This document shows positions 26,458 through 35,791 of a stretch of 64,000 nt of DNA, piece by piece. The translations under genes were made by a program, and so were the position numbers. The notes beneath the pieces are model-generated. The model saw only the letters and a program-made list of their open reading frames with translations, was not told the DNA's origin and did not search any database. Within the stretch, counting starts at the first letter, position 1; every line of letters begins with the position of its first letter. Source of the stretch: Halanaerobium saccharolyticum (GTDB lineage: Bacteria; Bacillota; Halanaerobiia; Halanaerobiales; Halanaerobiaceae). Location: NCBI RefSeq assembly GCF_004362045.1, contig NZ_SNWX01000003.1, positions 62,001 to 126,000 on the forward strand. Reading direction: 5' to 3'.

Positions 26458-27681
26458 ATGAAAATAGCATTAGTGTCTATTGTATCTGAGATTCATGATC
26501 AAAAAGAAATTAATGAAACTTTAGAAGATAAGTATCAAATTTTGGAGGATAATTTTGAGCTGGAGGAAATTGCAGCTGATGAGATTCCTTATACTGATTT
26601 TAATGAATTTGATCTGACAATTAATTTTATTAAATCAGGGGGATCCGAAAATATTTTTGCAGAAAATGTGGAATATCTGCCGCAGCCTGCCTATCTCTTA
26701 GCGACTGAACTGCATAATTCTCTTCCTGCTGCTTTAGAAATTTTAAGTTTCTTAAATGCGGAAGGACTGGATGGAAAAATTCTGCACGGGGAAATGGAAG
26801 ACCTGGTAGGTGAAATTGAAGAACTGGCAGAATATAAAAAAGTAAGAGATAGTATTGCTGAGGCCCGGCTTGGAATTATCGGTCAGCCTTCGGACTGGTT
26901 AATCGGCAGTCAGATTGATTATCCACATGCAGCTCATCACTGGGGAACTGAATTTGTAGATATTGAACTGGAGGAAGTGTATCAGGCCCTGGAAAAAATT
27001 GATTCTGGCAAAGCAAAGCGTATTGCAGCTGATTTTTTAGAAAATGCTGCTAAAATTGTGGAGAGCAATGAAGCTGCTCTGGTAGAGGCTTCTAAAATTT
27101 ATCTGGCCTTAAAGGAAGTAATTACAGAAAATGATCTGGATGCTCTGACTATCCGCTGTTTTGATATTGTAAAGGAACTTAATACAACCGGCTGTCTTGC
27201 CCTGGCTCTTTTAAATAATGAGGGTCTGGTTGCAGGATGTGAAGGAGATGTTCCGGCAGCTTTTACTATGTTTTTAGCTCATCAGCTGACTGGACAAATG
27301 CCCTTTATGGCCAACCCGGCAGCAATTGATAAAAATAATGATCAGATATTATTTGCCCACTGTACAGTAGCTACAGATATCAGTAAAGAATATATTATCC
27401 GCTCTCATTTTGAAACAGGTATTGGAGTTGGAATTCAGGGGATTTTAGAAGCGGGGCCGGTGACAGTTTTTAAAATTGGGGGAGCCGGACTGGAGCAGTA
27501 TTTTGTAGCAGAAGGAGAAATTATTGAAAACATGGATTCTCCTAATACCTGCAGAACCCAGCTGAAAGTATCTTTACCTCAGAGTTCAGATTATTTCTTA
27601 AATGATGTGATTGGTAATCATCATTTGATTATTCCCGGGAGGCATGCAGATCAGATTAACGAATTTTTGGGTAAGGAGTAA
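26458..27681 (+). CDS. L-fucose/L-arabinose isomerase-fold protein
   Basis: A 407-residue protein of the FucI/AraA-like fold, shorter than true fucose isomerases (about 590). The C-terminal half carries the typical metal-site region: RCFDIVKELNTTGCLALALLNN, then GCEGDVPAAFTMFL with the ligand-type Glu and Asp, and a late His-rich segment (IGNHHLIIPGRHADQ). The N-terminal domain is Rossmann-like and very acidic. Many such proteins are listed as fucose isomerase-like with no proven substrate, and I make no further claim. It stands alone between glgA and sufC; the palindromic element at 27682 begins right after its stop codon. Confidence 0.75.
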   Translation: MKIALVSIVSEIHDQKEINETLEDKYQILEDNFELEEIAADEIPYTDFNEFDLTINFIKSGGSENIFAENVEYLPQPAYLLATELHNSLPAALEILSFLNAEGLDGKILHGEMEDLVGEIEELAEYKKVRDSIAEARLGIIGQPSDWLIGSQIDYPHAAHHWGTEFVDIELEEVYQALEKIDSGKAKRIAADFLENAAKIVESNEAALVEASKIYLALKEVITENDLDALTIRCFDIVKELNTTGCLALALLNNEGLVAGCEGDVPAAFTMFLAHQLTGQMPFMANPAAIDKNNDQILFAHCTVATDISKEYIIRSHFETGIGVGIQGILEAGPVTVFKIGGAGLEQYFVAEGEIIENMDSPNTCRTQLKVSLPQSSDYFLNDVIGNHHLIIPGRHADQINEFLGKE

Positions 27682-27780
27682 CGTACAGCTACCGTTTACG
27701 CGACCAATTTTTACCATTAATTTAAACTTCCAGTTAAATGAATTGGTAGCTGGATAAAAATGGTCTGGTAAACGGTAGGT
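27682..27780. repeat. CTACCGTTTAC inverted-repeat element, copy 1
   Basis: CTACCGTTTAC (27689-27699) and GTAAACGGTAG (27768-27778) form perfect ends. The stem continues inward as GACCA-TTTTTA against TAAAAATGGTC, and then as ACCATTAATTT against AAATGAATTGGT. The element begins with CGTACA directly after a stop codon, exactly as copy 2 does at 29498. It lies just upstream of sufC. Confidence 0.8.
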
Positions 27781-27809
27781 TAATTTAATAAATTCACAGG
27801 AGGAATATA

Positions 27810-28559
27810 ATGTCTAAATTATTAGAAGTTAAAGACCTGCATCTAAAAATTGAGGATGCAGAAATTTTAAAGGGAATGGAATTTTCTCTAGAAAAAGGGG
27901 AGGTATTTGCTCTGATCGGACCCAATGGCTGTGGTAAATCAACTCTGGCCTATAGTTTGATGGGGATTAACAACTATCATCCTCAAAAAGGAGAAATGAT
28001 TTTTAAGGGGGAAAAAATAAATGACCTGGCGATTAACGAAAGAGCCAAAAAGGGTATTACTTTGGCCTGGCAGGAGCCGGCTCGTTATCAGGGTGTAACA
28101 GTGCGTGAGTTTTTATCCTTAGGGCTCAAAAGCAAAGGGGAAGAAGTTACAGAAGAAAAATTAAAAAGTGCTTTAAACAAGGTAGCTATTAACCCCTATC
28201 AGTATTTAGATCGCTATGTCGATAAAAGTTTAAGTGGGGGCGAAAGAAAAAGAATCGAGCTTGCTTCCTTAATTTTAATGCATCCGGAGCTAATTATTTT
28301 AGATGAGCCAGACTCCGGGGTTGATGTAGTTGCTTTAAATAATATTGCTGAGATGATTAATTATTTTAAGGAATCCGGAAGTGGAATTTTATTGATTACT
28401 CACTCTGAGGAAATGCTTAAATATGCAGACAGGGCAGCTTTAATCTGTGAAGGCGAAATCATTCGTCAGGGTGACCCTTCAGATATCAGTGAATATTTTA
28501 AGTCTTTTTGTGGCCCCTGTGTTAAAGAAGAAGAATGTGAGACGGAGGTGGCCAGCTGA
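27810..28559 (+). CDS. sufC: SufC Fe-S assembly ATPase
   Basis: A 249-residue ABC-type ATPase of the SUF system, soluble, that drives conformational change in its SufB-like partner during iron-sulfur cluster assembly. Walker A GPNGCGKST (near residue 37), the signature LSGGERKRIE and Walker B LIILDEPDSGVDV, with the SufC-type Asp-Ser-Gly after the Glu, are all present. A Cys pair near the C-terminus (FCGPCVKEEEC) is unusual. The stop overlaps the start of the next gene by one base. There is no sufD, sufS or sufU beside it, so this is the two-gene minimal arrangement known from archaea and deep-branching anaerobes. Confidence 0.93.
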   Translation: MSKLLEVKDLHLKIEDAEILKGMEFSLEKGEVFALIGPNGCGKSTLAYSLMGINNYHPQKGEMIFKGEKINDLAINERAKKGITLAWQEPARYQGVTVREFLSLGLKSKGEEVTEEKLKSALNKVAINPYQYLDRYVDKSLSGGERKRIELASLILMHPELIILDEPDSGVDVVALNNIAEMINYFKESGSGILLITHSEEMLKYADRAALICEGEIIRQGDPSDISEYFKSFCGPCVKEEECETEVAS

Positions 28560-29497
28560 TGAGTGATTATCAAATGATGGTTGATGCCTATCAAGAAGCC
28601 GGTGGAGACGATATCTTTTCTGACAGTGAAGTAGCACATGTTGTCCTGGAAAGGGATAAAATTCTGGGTATGCATGCTGTGGAAGGACTGGAAGTTGAAG
28701 CTGATAAAGTAGAGGCTAATAAGGTAAAAGTTAAAGTTACTGTCAGAGCAGGCTATAAAATTAAAAATCCGGTGCATATGTGTTTTGGAGTTTTACCTAA
28801 GGAAGGTAAACAAATAATAGATATGAATGTCGAAATTGAGAAAGATGCTCAGGTAGAAGTAAGAGCAGATTGTGTTTTTCCCAATGCAGTCAAAGTTGAG
28901 CATATCATGGATGCAGTGATCAATATCGGAGAAGGCGGCAGCTATATTTATAAAGAACATCACTTCCACGGTGATAATGGTGGAGTAGAAGTAATTGCTA
29001 AATCAGATATAAATGTTGAGGCTCACGGTAAGCTGGTTACCAAATTTGATCTGCTTAAAGGTAGAGTTGGAAAAATAGACTTTGATTATGAAGCAGAAAT
29101 TGCCGAGCATGGAACAGTAGAAATGCTGGCCCGGATCAGCGGCCAGAAGGATGATCTGGTTAAAATCAGAGAGTCGGCTCATTTAAATGGTGAGTCAGCG
29201 AGAGGTGTTTTAGATTCCAAGATTGCTTTAAAAGATCAGGCAGAGGCTGAAATTTATAATGAGCTGACTGCAGATGCTGCAGGGGCAATGGGCCATGTTG
29301 ACTGTACTGAGATTATTAAAGATCAGGCTATTGCCCGGGCAATTCCAATTGTAGATGTCCGCCATCCAGAAGCAAAAGTAACTCATGAGGCGGCAATTGG
29401 TAGTGTGGACAGTACACAGCTGCAGACACTAATGGCCCGCGGTCTGGATGAAGAAGAAGCCTCAGAAGTAATTATTCAGGGACTATTAAACGATTAG
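28559..29497 (+). CDS. sufB: SufB/SufD-like Fe-S scaffold (minimal SUF)
   Basis: A 312-residue protein with the SufBD beta-helix core (about residues 90-290), much shorter than classical SufB (about 470). The conserved segment DAAGAMGHVDCTEII contains Cys249, equivalent to the cluster-ligand Cys of SufB, so it is likely the scaffold and not SufD. It overlaps sufC by one base. A SufC/SufB-like pair without other suf genes matches the minimal systems described as SMS-type. The second CTACCGTTTAC element starts immediately after its stop. Confidence 0.9.
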   Translation: MSDYQMMVDAYQEAGGDDIFSDSEVAHVVLERDKILGMHAVEGLEVEADKVEANKVKVKVTVRAGYKIKNPVHMCFGVLPKEGKQIIDMNVEIEKDAQVEVRADCVFPNAVKVEHIMDAVINIGEGGSYIYKEHHFHGDNGGVEVIAKSDINVEAHGKLVTKFDLLKGRVGKIDFDYEAEIAEHGTVEMLARISGQKDDLVKIRESAHLNGESARGVLDSKIALKDQAEAEIYNELTADAAGAMGHVDCTEIIKDQAIARAIPIVDVRHPEAKVTHEAAIGSVDSTQLQTLMARGLDEEEASEVIIQGLLND

Positions 29498-29610
29498 CGT
29501 ACACCTACCGTTTACTTCCCGTTTCTTGTCGCATTTTGTCGAAAGTGATCTTCTTAAGACAAAATCAATTTAAATTAGACAAAATTCGACAGGTAAACGG
29601 TAGGTGTAAT
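29498..29610. repeat. CTACCGTTTAC inverted-repeat element, copy 2
   Basis: ACACCTACCGTTTAC (29501-29515) and GTAAACGGTAGGTGT (29593-29607) are a perfect 15-bp inverted repeat. Inside, CTTGTCGCATTTTGTC (29525-29540) pairs with GACAAAATTCGACAG (29578-29592). The tips match copy 1 while the inner arms differ. The two copies bracket sufCB. Confidence 0.8.
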
Positions 29611-29651
29611 AGGTGTAAGCTGTAGGGAGCACAAATAATGGAGGGATATTT

Positions 29652-30602
29652 ATGTTAAAGAAAAAGAGATTATTAACAGCAGTTATGATTGTGGGTTTTG
29701 TTTTGATGTCAGTTTTACCGGCAGCAGCTCTGGAAATTAATGTACAGACACCGAATATACCCGCAGCACTGCCATTTTTCTGGATGCAGGAGAAAGCAGA
29801 ACTTCCGGCTGCAATTGATTTGAATATTAATTTATCACCAAATCATCAGCGAGGAATTACTCTGCTGGGTCGAAATAATATTGATCTTTTAGTCACCGGA
29901 AGTAATGTAGGTGCCAATGCCTATAATCGTGGTCTTAATATTAAAATGTTGAATGTTAACACCTGGGGGATTGATTATCTGCTGACAAATGGTTTTCAGG
30001 CAGATAGCTGGCAGGATTTAAAGGGAAAAGAACTTGCTTTGCCTCTGCAGGGGGGACCCCTTGACTTTTTAGCCCGCTACTTAGCTTCAGAGAATGGCCT
30101 TAATCCAGAAGAAGATTTAAACTTAGTTTATAGACCTCTACCTGGAGCAGCTAAGTTATTTATGTCCGGTGAATTTGACGCAATTATTTTACCGGAACCA
30201 CTTGCTACTGTTAGTCTGGCCAGAGGAAAAGATGCTCAGCTGTCAATGGATATTCAAAAAGAATGGGCGGAAATTCATGGTGATGACCGGATTCCCTTTG
30301 TAGCGCTTTTTGCAAGTGGCAAATTTACTGAAGAATATCCTCAGTTTACAGATATTATTAACGGCTATTATAAACAGGGGGTTGCCTGGATTAATAATAA
30401 TCCCACAGCAGCTGCAGAGCTTGCCTCGAGGCATTTTAATATGCCGGCACCTCTTTTAAAACGCTCATTTAGCCGGGTTAATTTAAATATCTATTCTGAC
30501 GCAGAAACACGAGAGTTAATAGAGCTTTATTTTGGAGAAATCCTGGAAATGTATCCAGAATTAATAGGCGGAAATCTACCAGATGAAGAATTTTATTACT
30601 AA
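29652..30602 (+). CDS. SsuA/THI5-like ABC substrate-binding protein
   Basis: A 316-residue binding protein for an ABC importer. Residues 1-26 form a signal peptide (KKKRLL, hydrophobic core, AAALE); no lipobox Cys is present, which suggests a soluble periplasmic protein in a diderm cell. The rest follows the NMT1/SsuA fold, with DLKGKELALPLQGGPLDFLARYL and DAIILPEPLATV as typical segments. The ligand (sulfonate, thiamine precursor, nitrate or other) cannot be read. It overlaps the permease gene by 20 bases, so this is a three-gene importer operon. Confidence 0.88.
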   Translation: MLKKKRLLTAVMIVGFVLMSVLPAAALEINVQTPNIPAALPFFWMQEKAELPAAIDLNINLSPNHQRGITLLGRNNIDLLVTGSNVGANAYNRGLNIKMLNVNTWGIDYLLTNGFQADSWQDLKGKELALPLQGGPLDFLARYLASENGLNPEEDLNLVYRPLPGAAKLFMSGEFDAIILPEPLATVSLARGKDAQLSMDIQKEWAEIHGDDRIPFVALFASGKFTEEYPQFTDIINGYYKQGVAWINNNPTAAAELASRHFNMPAPLLKRSFSRVNLNIYSDAETRELIELYFGEILEMYPELIGGNLPDEEFYY

Positions 30603-31335
30603 ACCATTCTGGATTTTATTAATTATTATTTTTCTAATCTGGGAAAGGGGTGCGGCTGGACTTAACAGCCTCATCCTGCCCTCGATTGGAGAAACATATC
30701 AGGCCTTAAAAGAAATTGCTGTTTCCGGTATTTTAGTGGAAAGTTTTTTGATTACTTTTAGAAGAACTGTAATTGCCTATGGCATGGCTGTAATAGCAGG
30801 AATAATTTTAGCTCTTTTGCTGCACCGATTTTCTCTGCTGCAGCGTACATTTAGACCTTTAATTACAATTATTCAGTCTACACCACCAGTAGTCTGGGTT
30901 TCACTGGCAGTGGTCTGGTTTGGAGTGGCTGATGATTTAACACCAATTTTTTTAATTTTTATTGTTTCAATGCCAGTAATTTTCGTTAATATCTATCAGG
31001 GTTTAGAAGAAATGAATACTGATTTGATTGAGATGGCCCGGGCTTACTCTACTCCCCGTTTTAGAATTTTAAAGGAAATTTATTTACCTTCTTTACTACC
31101 TGCTTTAGTATCTGCTTTGAGTGTGGCTTTTGCTTTTGCCTGGAAATCATCGGTTTTTGCCGAGTTTATTGCTTCCTCAAGTGGAATTGGCTATCAGCTC
31201 AGCCGGGCAAATTCTATGCTGGCAACTGATCGACTTTTTGCCTGGACTATAATTTTGATTTTATTTATGTTATTTGTAGAATATTATCTTTTAGAAAAAC
31301 TAAAAGAGCATGTCAGCAGGTGGAAAAATGACTGA
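30583..31335 (+). CDS. SsuC-like ABC transporter permease
   Basis: A 250-residue permease with about six transmembrane helices and the cytoplasmic EAA-type loop EMARAYSTPRFRILKEIYLPSLLPALVSAL, where the ATPase docks. It resembles SsuC/TauC/NrtB permeases. The start lies within the end of the binding-protein gene, and the stop overlaps the ATPase start by eight bases; translation of the three is coupled. Confidence 0.9.
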   Translation: MKNFITKPFWILLIIIFLIWERGAAGLNSLILPSIGETYQALKEIAVSGILVESFLITFRRTVIAYGMAVIAGIILALLLHRFSLLQRTFRPLITIIQSTPPVVWVSLAVVWFGVADDLTPIFLIFIVSMPVIFVNIYQGLEEMNTDLIEMARAYSTPRFRILKEIYLPSLLPALVSALSVAFAFAWKSSVFAEFIASSSGIGYQLSRANSMLATDRLFAWTIILILFMLFVEYYLLEKLKEHVSRWKND

Positions 31336-32098
31336 AGCAAATAAGGTTCTGGAACTTAAAAATATTAATAAATCATTTCAAAGCTTAAAAGTACTTCAGA
31401 ATTTGAACCTTGAGATTAAGAAAGGTGAAATCTGCTGTCTGCTGGGACCTTCAGGAAGTGGGAAAACAACACTCTTCCGGATAGCTTCCGGACTTGAAAA
31501 TGCAGATTCGGGTCAGATAATCAAAAATAACAAGCTCCGTTTTGCTTATGTTTTTCAGTCACCCAGACTTTTACCGTGGAAAACAGCTGCCGAAAATCTT
31601 ATTTTTGTGCAGAAAAATTACGGTCTGGAAAAAGAGGCTGAACTTAGAAATCTACTTTTTGAGTTATCCGGACTGGCTCAGTTTAAAGATGCTTATCCCC
31701 ATGAGTTTTCTGGGGGGATGCAGCAGCGGTTAGAACTGATCAGGGCTTTTGCAGTAAAACCCGATCTTGTATTTTTAGATGAACCATTTAAATCACTGGA
31801 TATGAAAACGAGAGTCAATTTGAGAAAATTAATCAGTGTAATTCAGGCAGAAACCGGGATTACTATTTTCCTAATTACTCATGATCCCGAAGAAGCACTG
31901 CTGCTTGCTGATAGAATTTATATTCTGGCAGCTGAAGCTAAAGGAATAAAAAAAGAAATAATGGTAGAACAGCCAAGAGACAGTCGGGAAATCGCTGATC
32001 CAGAACTTTATCGGGAACTGGAAAATATTATGGAGATCTTTACCGATTTAGTTTCGGATATAGAATATGTGAGAGAAGATATTAAGAAATTATTTTAG
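31328..32098 (+). CDS. SsuB-like ABC transporter ATPase
   Basis: A 256-residue ATPase with Walker A GPSGSGKTT, Q-loop QSPRLLPWKTAAENL (the SsuB/TauB hallmark), signature FSGGMQQRLELIRA, Walker B LVFLDEPFKSLD and H-loop THDPEEAL. I start at the ATG at 31328, which has CAGGTGG upstream; an ATG six codons earlier is less well placed. The C-terminal extension of about 40 residues is acidic. It energises the importer encoded just upstream. Confidence 0.9.
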   Translation: MTEANKVLELKNINKSFQSLKVLQNLNLEIKKGEICCLLGPSGSGKTTLFRIASGLENADSGQIIKNNKLRFAYVFQSPRLLPWKTAAENLIFVQKNYGLEKEAELRNLLFELSGLAQFKDAYPHEFSGGMQQRLELIRAFAVKPDLVFLDEPFKSLDMKTRVNLRKLISVIQAETGITIFLITHDPEEALLLADRIYILAAEAKGIKKEIMVEQPRDSREIADPELYRELENIMEIFTDLVSDIEYVREDIKKLF

Positions 32099-32137
32099 GC
32101 AGTTTGTTTTAAAATTTTAAGTTGGAAGGATGGTTTT

Positions 32138-32887
32138 ATGGCAGCAAAAATAGGAATTGCTTTATCCGGGGGAGGAGTTAAAGGCTTTGCCCATCTGGGA
32201 GTTTTAAAAGCTCTGGCAGAAAAAGGGATTGAGCCAGATATTCTGGCAGGAGTAAGTGCCGGGGCAATTGTGGGTTCTTTTATTGCAGCCGGTAAAAAGC
32301 CGGCAGAAGTTATGGAATTGATTAATGAAAACGATTTTTTTGATTTTGCCAAACTGAGTATTCCAGATCGGGGAATATTTACTCTAGATAATATGACCAA
32401 AAATTTGGAAAAATCTCTTGGAATCAAGACTTTTGAAGAATTAAAGATTCCTTTTTATGTGGGAGCAGCAAATATAGAAAAAGCACGAATGGAGTATTTT
32501 AGTGAGGGAGATTTGATAAAAATTATTCAGGCCTCTTCCTCAATTCCTGTACTTTTTTCTCCAGTTGAGATAAATGGTGACTTATATGTTGATGGTGGTT
32601 TATTTGAAAATCTACCGGTTACTCCCCTGCTCAATAAATGTGATAAAATAATTGCTGTCAATGTGATGCCGGTAAATTTAAAAGAAAAAATAGAAAGCAT
32701 AACCGATATAGCTGTTAGAACTTTTCAGCTAAAAACCCTTGCTAAAGCAATGGAGCTTAGAGAAAAAGCAGATATTTATATTGAGCCCACAGGAATCGCG
32801 AAATATAATATTTTAAATACCAAATACAGTCAGGAACTTTATGATCTGGGATATAATTATGGCAAAAATTTAGAGATTGAGATATAA
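32138..32887 (+). CDS. Patatin-like phospholipase (RssA type)
   Basis: A 249-residue cytosolic serine hydrolase. The oxyanion loop SGGGVKG (residues 10-16), nucleophile Ser40 in GVSAG, and the DGGLFENLP block with the catalytic Asp (about residue 151) are intact. RssA-type patatins cleave acyl chains from membrane lipids or act in lipid turnover. The cyclopropane synthase downstream also acts on phospholipids, but a 143-base gap separates them. GGAAGG precedes the ATG. Confidence 0.9.
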   Translation: MAAKIGIALSGGGVKGFAHLGVLKALAEKGIEPDILAGVSAGAIVGSFIAAGKKPAEVMELINENDFFDFAKLSIPDRGIFTLDNMTKNLEKSLGIKTFEELKIPFYVGAANIEKARMEYFSEGDLIKIIQASSSIPVLFSPVEINGDLYVDGGLFENLPVTPLLNKCDKIIAVNVMPVNLKEKIESITDIAVRTFQLKTLAKAMELREKADIYIEPTGIAKYNILNTKYSQELYDLGYNYGKNLEIEI

Positions 32888-33030
32888 ATATTGGGATCAG
32901 AAGCTTGAGTTAAGAGCAAATTAATTATAAACTAAAATTAGTACAGATTAAAAACATTTAAGCTGCTGCTAAAATATTCAATGATAAATTAGAAATAGGT
33001 AGCAAAATAAAAAATCAGGAGGTTTTAATA

Positions 33031-34233
33031 ATGCTCACAAAGAAAATTTTGAATGCTGTGTTTAAAAGAGTTGCCGGCCAGAAATTTGAGATTGAATACT
33101 GGGATGGAGAAACTAAAGTTTTTAATCAGCAGCTGCAGTCAGAGCCCGCTTTTAAGATTATTTTTTCGGAAAAATTAAGTCTAAATGAAATCAGGAAAAG
33201 CCCCCAGCTTAAAATGGCTGAGGCATATATGGAAGGCAAAATCAACTTTGAGGGAAGTATTAAAAAACTAATTGAGACCGCCGGTGAGAATGTTTTTGAG
33301 CTGAAGGAAGAAGTTGAACAGTATAAAATTGATCAGGTTCTGGACTTTCAGACTTCTGATTCCCCGGCGGAAGAGGAAGAAGGAGTCAGAAAGCATTATG
33401 ATATTGGAAATGACTTCTTTAAACTCTGGCAGGATGAGACAATGACCTATTCCTGTGCCTATTTTAAGAATAAAGATGATGATCTTAAGGATGCACAGCT
33501 GCAGAAAATTGATCATGTTTTAAAAAAGGTGAATTTAAAAGAAGGAGAAAGACTGCTTGATATCGGCTGCGGCTGGGGTTCTCTCGCTCTTAGAGCAGCA
33601 GAAAAATATGGAGTAGATGTAATGGGAATAACCTTAAGTAAGGAACAGGAGATTGAAGCTAAAAGAAGAGCTGCTGAGGCAGGTCTGGCTGATAAAATAG
33701 AAATTAGAAGACAGGATTATAGAGATTTAGCTGAAGAAGATGGACAGTTTGATAAAATAGTAAGTGTTGGGATGTTTGAACATGTAGGCAAAGAAAATAT
33801 TCCAGTTTATTTTGAAGCAATAGATAAGTTATTAAAAAATGAAGGATTATCTCTGGTTCATTCAATAACTCATTTAAAAGAACAGCCAGCTCATCCCTGG
33901 CTGCAGAAATACATTTTCCCCTGGGGCTATATTCCCTCAGTTAGAGAAATAATCTGGGAGCTGCCGGAAAATAATTTTCATCTTTTAGATGCTGAAGATA
34001 TTGGTTATCATTATTCTCTAACAGCCGAAAGATGGCTGGATAATTTTGAAAAAGTCAGTGATCAGGTTAAAGAAAAATTTGATGAGCATTTTTATAGAAT
34101 GTGGAGAACATTTTTAATGGGGGCTGTATTTACATTTCGCTATGCTTCAACTTCAGTTCATCAAGTTCTTTTCTCAAAGGGAAAAAATACTGAGCTGCCT
34201 CTAACCAGAAATTATATTTATCAGGAAGATTAA
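33031..34233 (+). CDS. cfa: Cyclopropane-fatty-acyl-phospholipid synthase family methyltransferase
   Basis: A 400-residue SAM-dependent enzyme that adds a methylene bridge to unsaturated acyl chains of membrane phospholipids. The N-terminal lipid-binding domain is followed by the CFA hallmark HYDIGNDFFKLWQDETMTYSCAYF (about residues 125-148), SAM motif LLDIGCGWGSLAL (about 176-188) and the FEHVGKENI region. Cyclopropanation changes membrane order under acid, salt or stationary stress. AGGAGG precedes the ATG. Confidence 0.92.
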   Translation: MLTKKILNAVFKRVAGQKFEIEYWDGETKVFNQQLQSEPAFKIIFSEKLSLNEIRKSPQLKMAEAYMEGKINFEGSIKKLIETAGENVFELKEEVEQYKIDQVLDFQTSDSPAEEEEGVRKHYDIGNDFFKLWQDETMTYSCAYFKNKDDDLKDAQLQKIDHVLKKVNLKEGERLLDIGCGWGSLALRAAEKYGVDVMGITLSKEQEIEAKRRAAEAGLADKIEIRRQDYRDLAEEDGQFDKIVSVGMFEHVGKENIPVYFEAIDKLLKNEGLSLVHSITHLKEQPAHPWLQKYIFPWGYIPSVREIIWELPENNFHLLDAEDIGYHYSLTAERWLDNFEKVSDQVKEKFDEHFYRMWRTFLMGAVFTFRYASTSVHQVLFSKGKNTELPLTRNYIYQED

Positions 34234-34310
34234 TTTTTGAAATTGTTTTCTTTTAATTATTAAAGGAAATTGCTGAAGCCGATAAATTAATTATTTTAGG
34301 AGTTGAAAAA

Positions 34311-35708
34311 ATGGCAGATAAAAAATATAAAATTGCAATCATTGGCAGTGGTCCAGGAGGTTATGTGGCCGCATTAAGAGCCGGCCAGCTTGGAATAGAC
34401 ACAGTTTTAATTGAAAAAGAAGCTCTGGGAGGTACCTGTTTGAACTGGGGCTGTATTCCAACCAAGGCTTTTGTTCGTTCTGCCGAAGTTTTTGCTGATA
34501 TTCAGAATGCAAAAGATTTTGGAATAAATGTAGAAAAAGCTGAGGTGGACTTTCCGGCAGTGGTAAAAAGAAAAGATAAAATAGTTAGCCGCCTGGTCCG
34601 GGGAATTGAGCATCTGCTGGTAAAAAATCATGTTGAGCGGATCGATGGAAAGGCTTCATTTATTAATCAGAATCGCCTGAAAATAGAAAAAGAATCTGAA
34701 ACGGTGGAAATTGAAGCAGAAAACATAATAATCGCTACCGGTTCTCAGGCAGCCTCGCTTCCCATTCCTGGAGCTGATCTTGACGGTATTTTAGACAGCA
34801 GAACCGCCCTTGCTCTGGAACAATTACCGGAATCGCTGGTAATTGTGGGGGGAGGAATTATCGGTATGGAATTTGCCTTTATCTTCCGCAATTTTGGAGT
34901 TGAGGTAACTGTTATTGAATATTTAGATCAGCTGGTGACTGGAGTTGATGCTGATATTGCTGCAGAACTTAACCGCTCTGCCAGACGCCGACGTATCAGT
35001 GTTAAAACTTCTTCCGAAGTAAAAGAAATTAAAAAAAATGATAGTGGTTATCAGGTTATATATCAGCAGAAAGAGAAGGAAAAGTCTGTCCGGGCAGAAA
35101 AAGTACTGATGGCAGTTGGCCGCAAACCCTATATCGACGGGCTAAAACCGGAAAATGCAGGAATTGAAATTTCAGAAAGAAGAAAGGCAGTTCAGGTCAA
35201 CAAAAAGATGCAGACCAGTACTGAGGGAATTTATGCTGTAGGTGATGTAACAGATAAAATTCTTTTAGCACATGTAGCTTCTCATCAGGGAATTATTGCA
35301 GTCGAGAATATTATGGGGTTGGATAAGGAAATGAATTATCAGGCTGTTCCGGGAGCTATTTTCACTTCTCCGGAAATTGGGACAGTAGGTTTAACAGAGT
35401 CTGAAGCAGAGGCAGAAGGTATAGATTATAAGATTGGGACTTTCCCTTTTGCAGCCAGTGGAAAAGTAATGGCTATGGGCGAAAGAGAAGGTATGGTTAA
35501 AATAATTTCTGAGAAAAAAAGTGATAGAATTATTGGAGCTGCTCTGATTGGAATTGAATCCAGTGATTTAATTGCAGAACTTACTCTGGCAGTAAATCTT
35601 GGTTTAACTGCAGAGAATTTAAGGGAAACAATTCATGCTCATCCAACAACAGCAGAGGTGATTTACGAAGCTGCTTTAGATCTTGAAGATGGTGCGATTC
35701 ATGCTTGA
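34311..35708 (+). CDS. lpdA: Dihydrolipoyl dehydrogenase
   Basis: A 465-residue flavoprotein disulfide reductase. FAD motif GSGPGGYVAALRAGQLG (12-28), redox pair Cys43 and Cys48 (GGTCLNWGCIPTK), NAD motif VGGGIIGMEFAFIF, and the C-terminal HAHPTTAEVIYE carrying the catalytic His are complete. It oxidises dihydrolipoamide of 2-oxoacid dehydrogenases or of glycine cleavage. No E1/E2 or gcv gene is nearby, so its partner is elsewhere or it serves another disulfide. Confidence 0.92.
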   Translation: MADKKYKIAIIGSGPGGYVAALRAGQLGIDTVLIEKEALGGTCLNWGCIPTKAFVRSAEVFADIQNAKDFGINVEKAEVDFPAVVKRKDKIVSRLVRGIEHLLVKNHVERIDGKASFINQNRLKIEKESETVEIEAENIIIATGSQAASLPIPGADLDGILDSRTALALEQLPESLVIVGGGIIGMEFAFIFRNFGVEVTVIEYLDQLVTGVDADIAAELNRSARRRRISVKTSSEVKEIKKNDSGYQVIYQQKEKEKSVRAEKVLMAVGRKPYIDGLKPENAGIEISERRKAVQVNKKMQTSTEGIYAVGDVTDKILLAHVASHQGIIAVENIMGLDKEMNYQAVPGAIFTSPEIGTVGLTESEAEAEGIDYKIGTFPFAASGKVMAMGEREGMVKIISEKKSDRIIGAALIGIESSDLIAELTLAVNLGLTAENLRETIHAHPTTAEVIYEAALDLEDGAIHA

Positions 35709-35791
35709 TTAGAATTAGATTAACTGCTTAAGTTGAAATAATAGACTCTGTTTTGACAGGCTTAATCAACATTTTTCGACAAAGTTAAAAT

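Noticed and set aside
28559-29497. Truncated SufB pseudogene
   Set aside because: The frame is intact, the Cys-containing block is kept, and the short length is normal for minimal SUF scaffolds.
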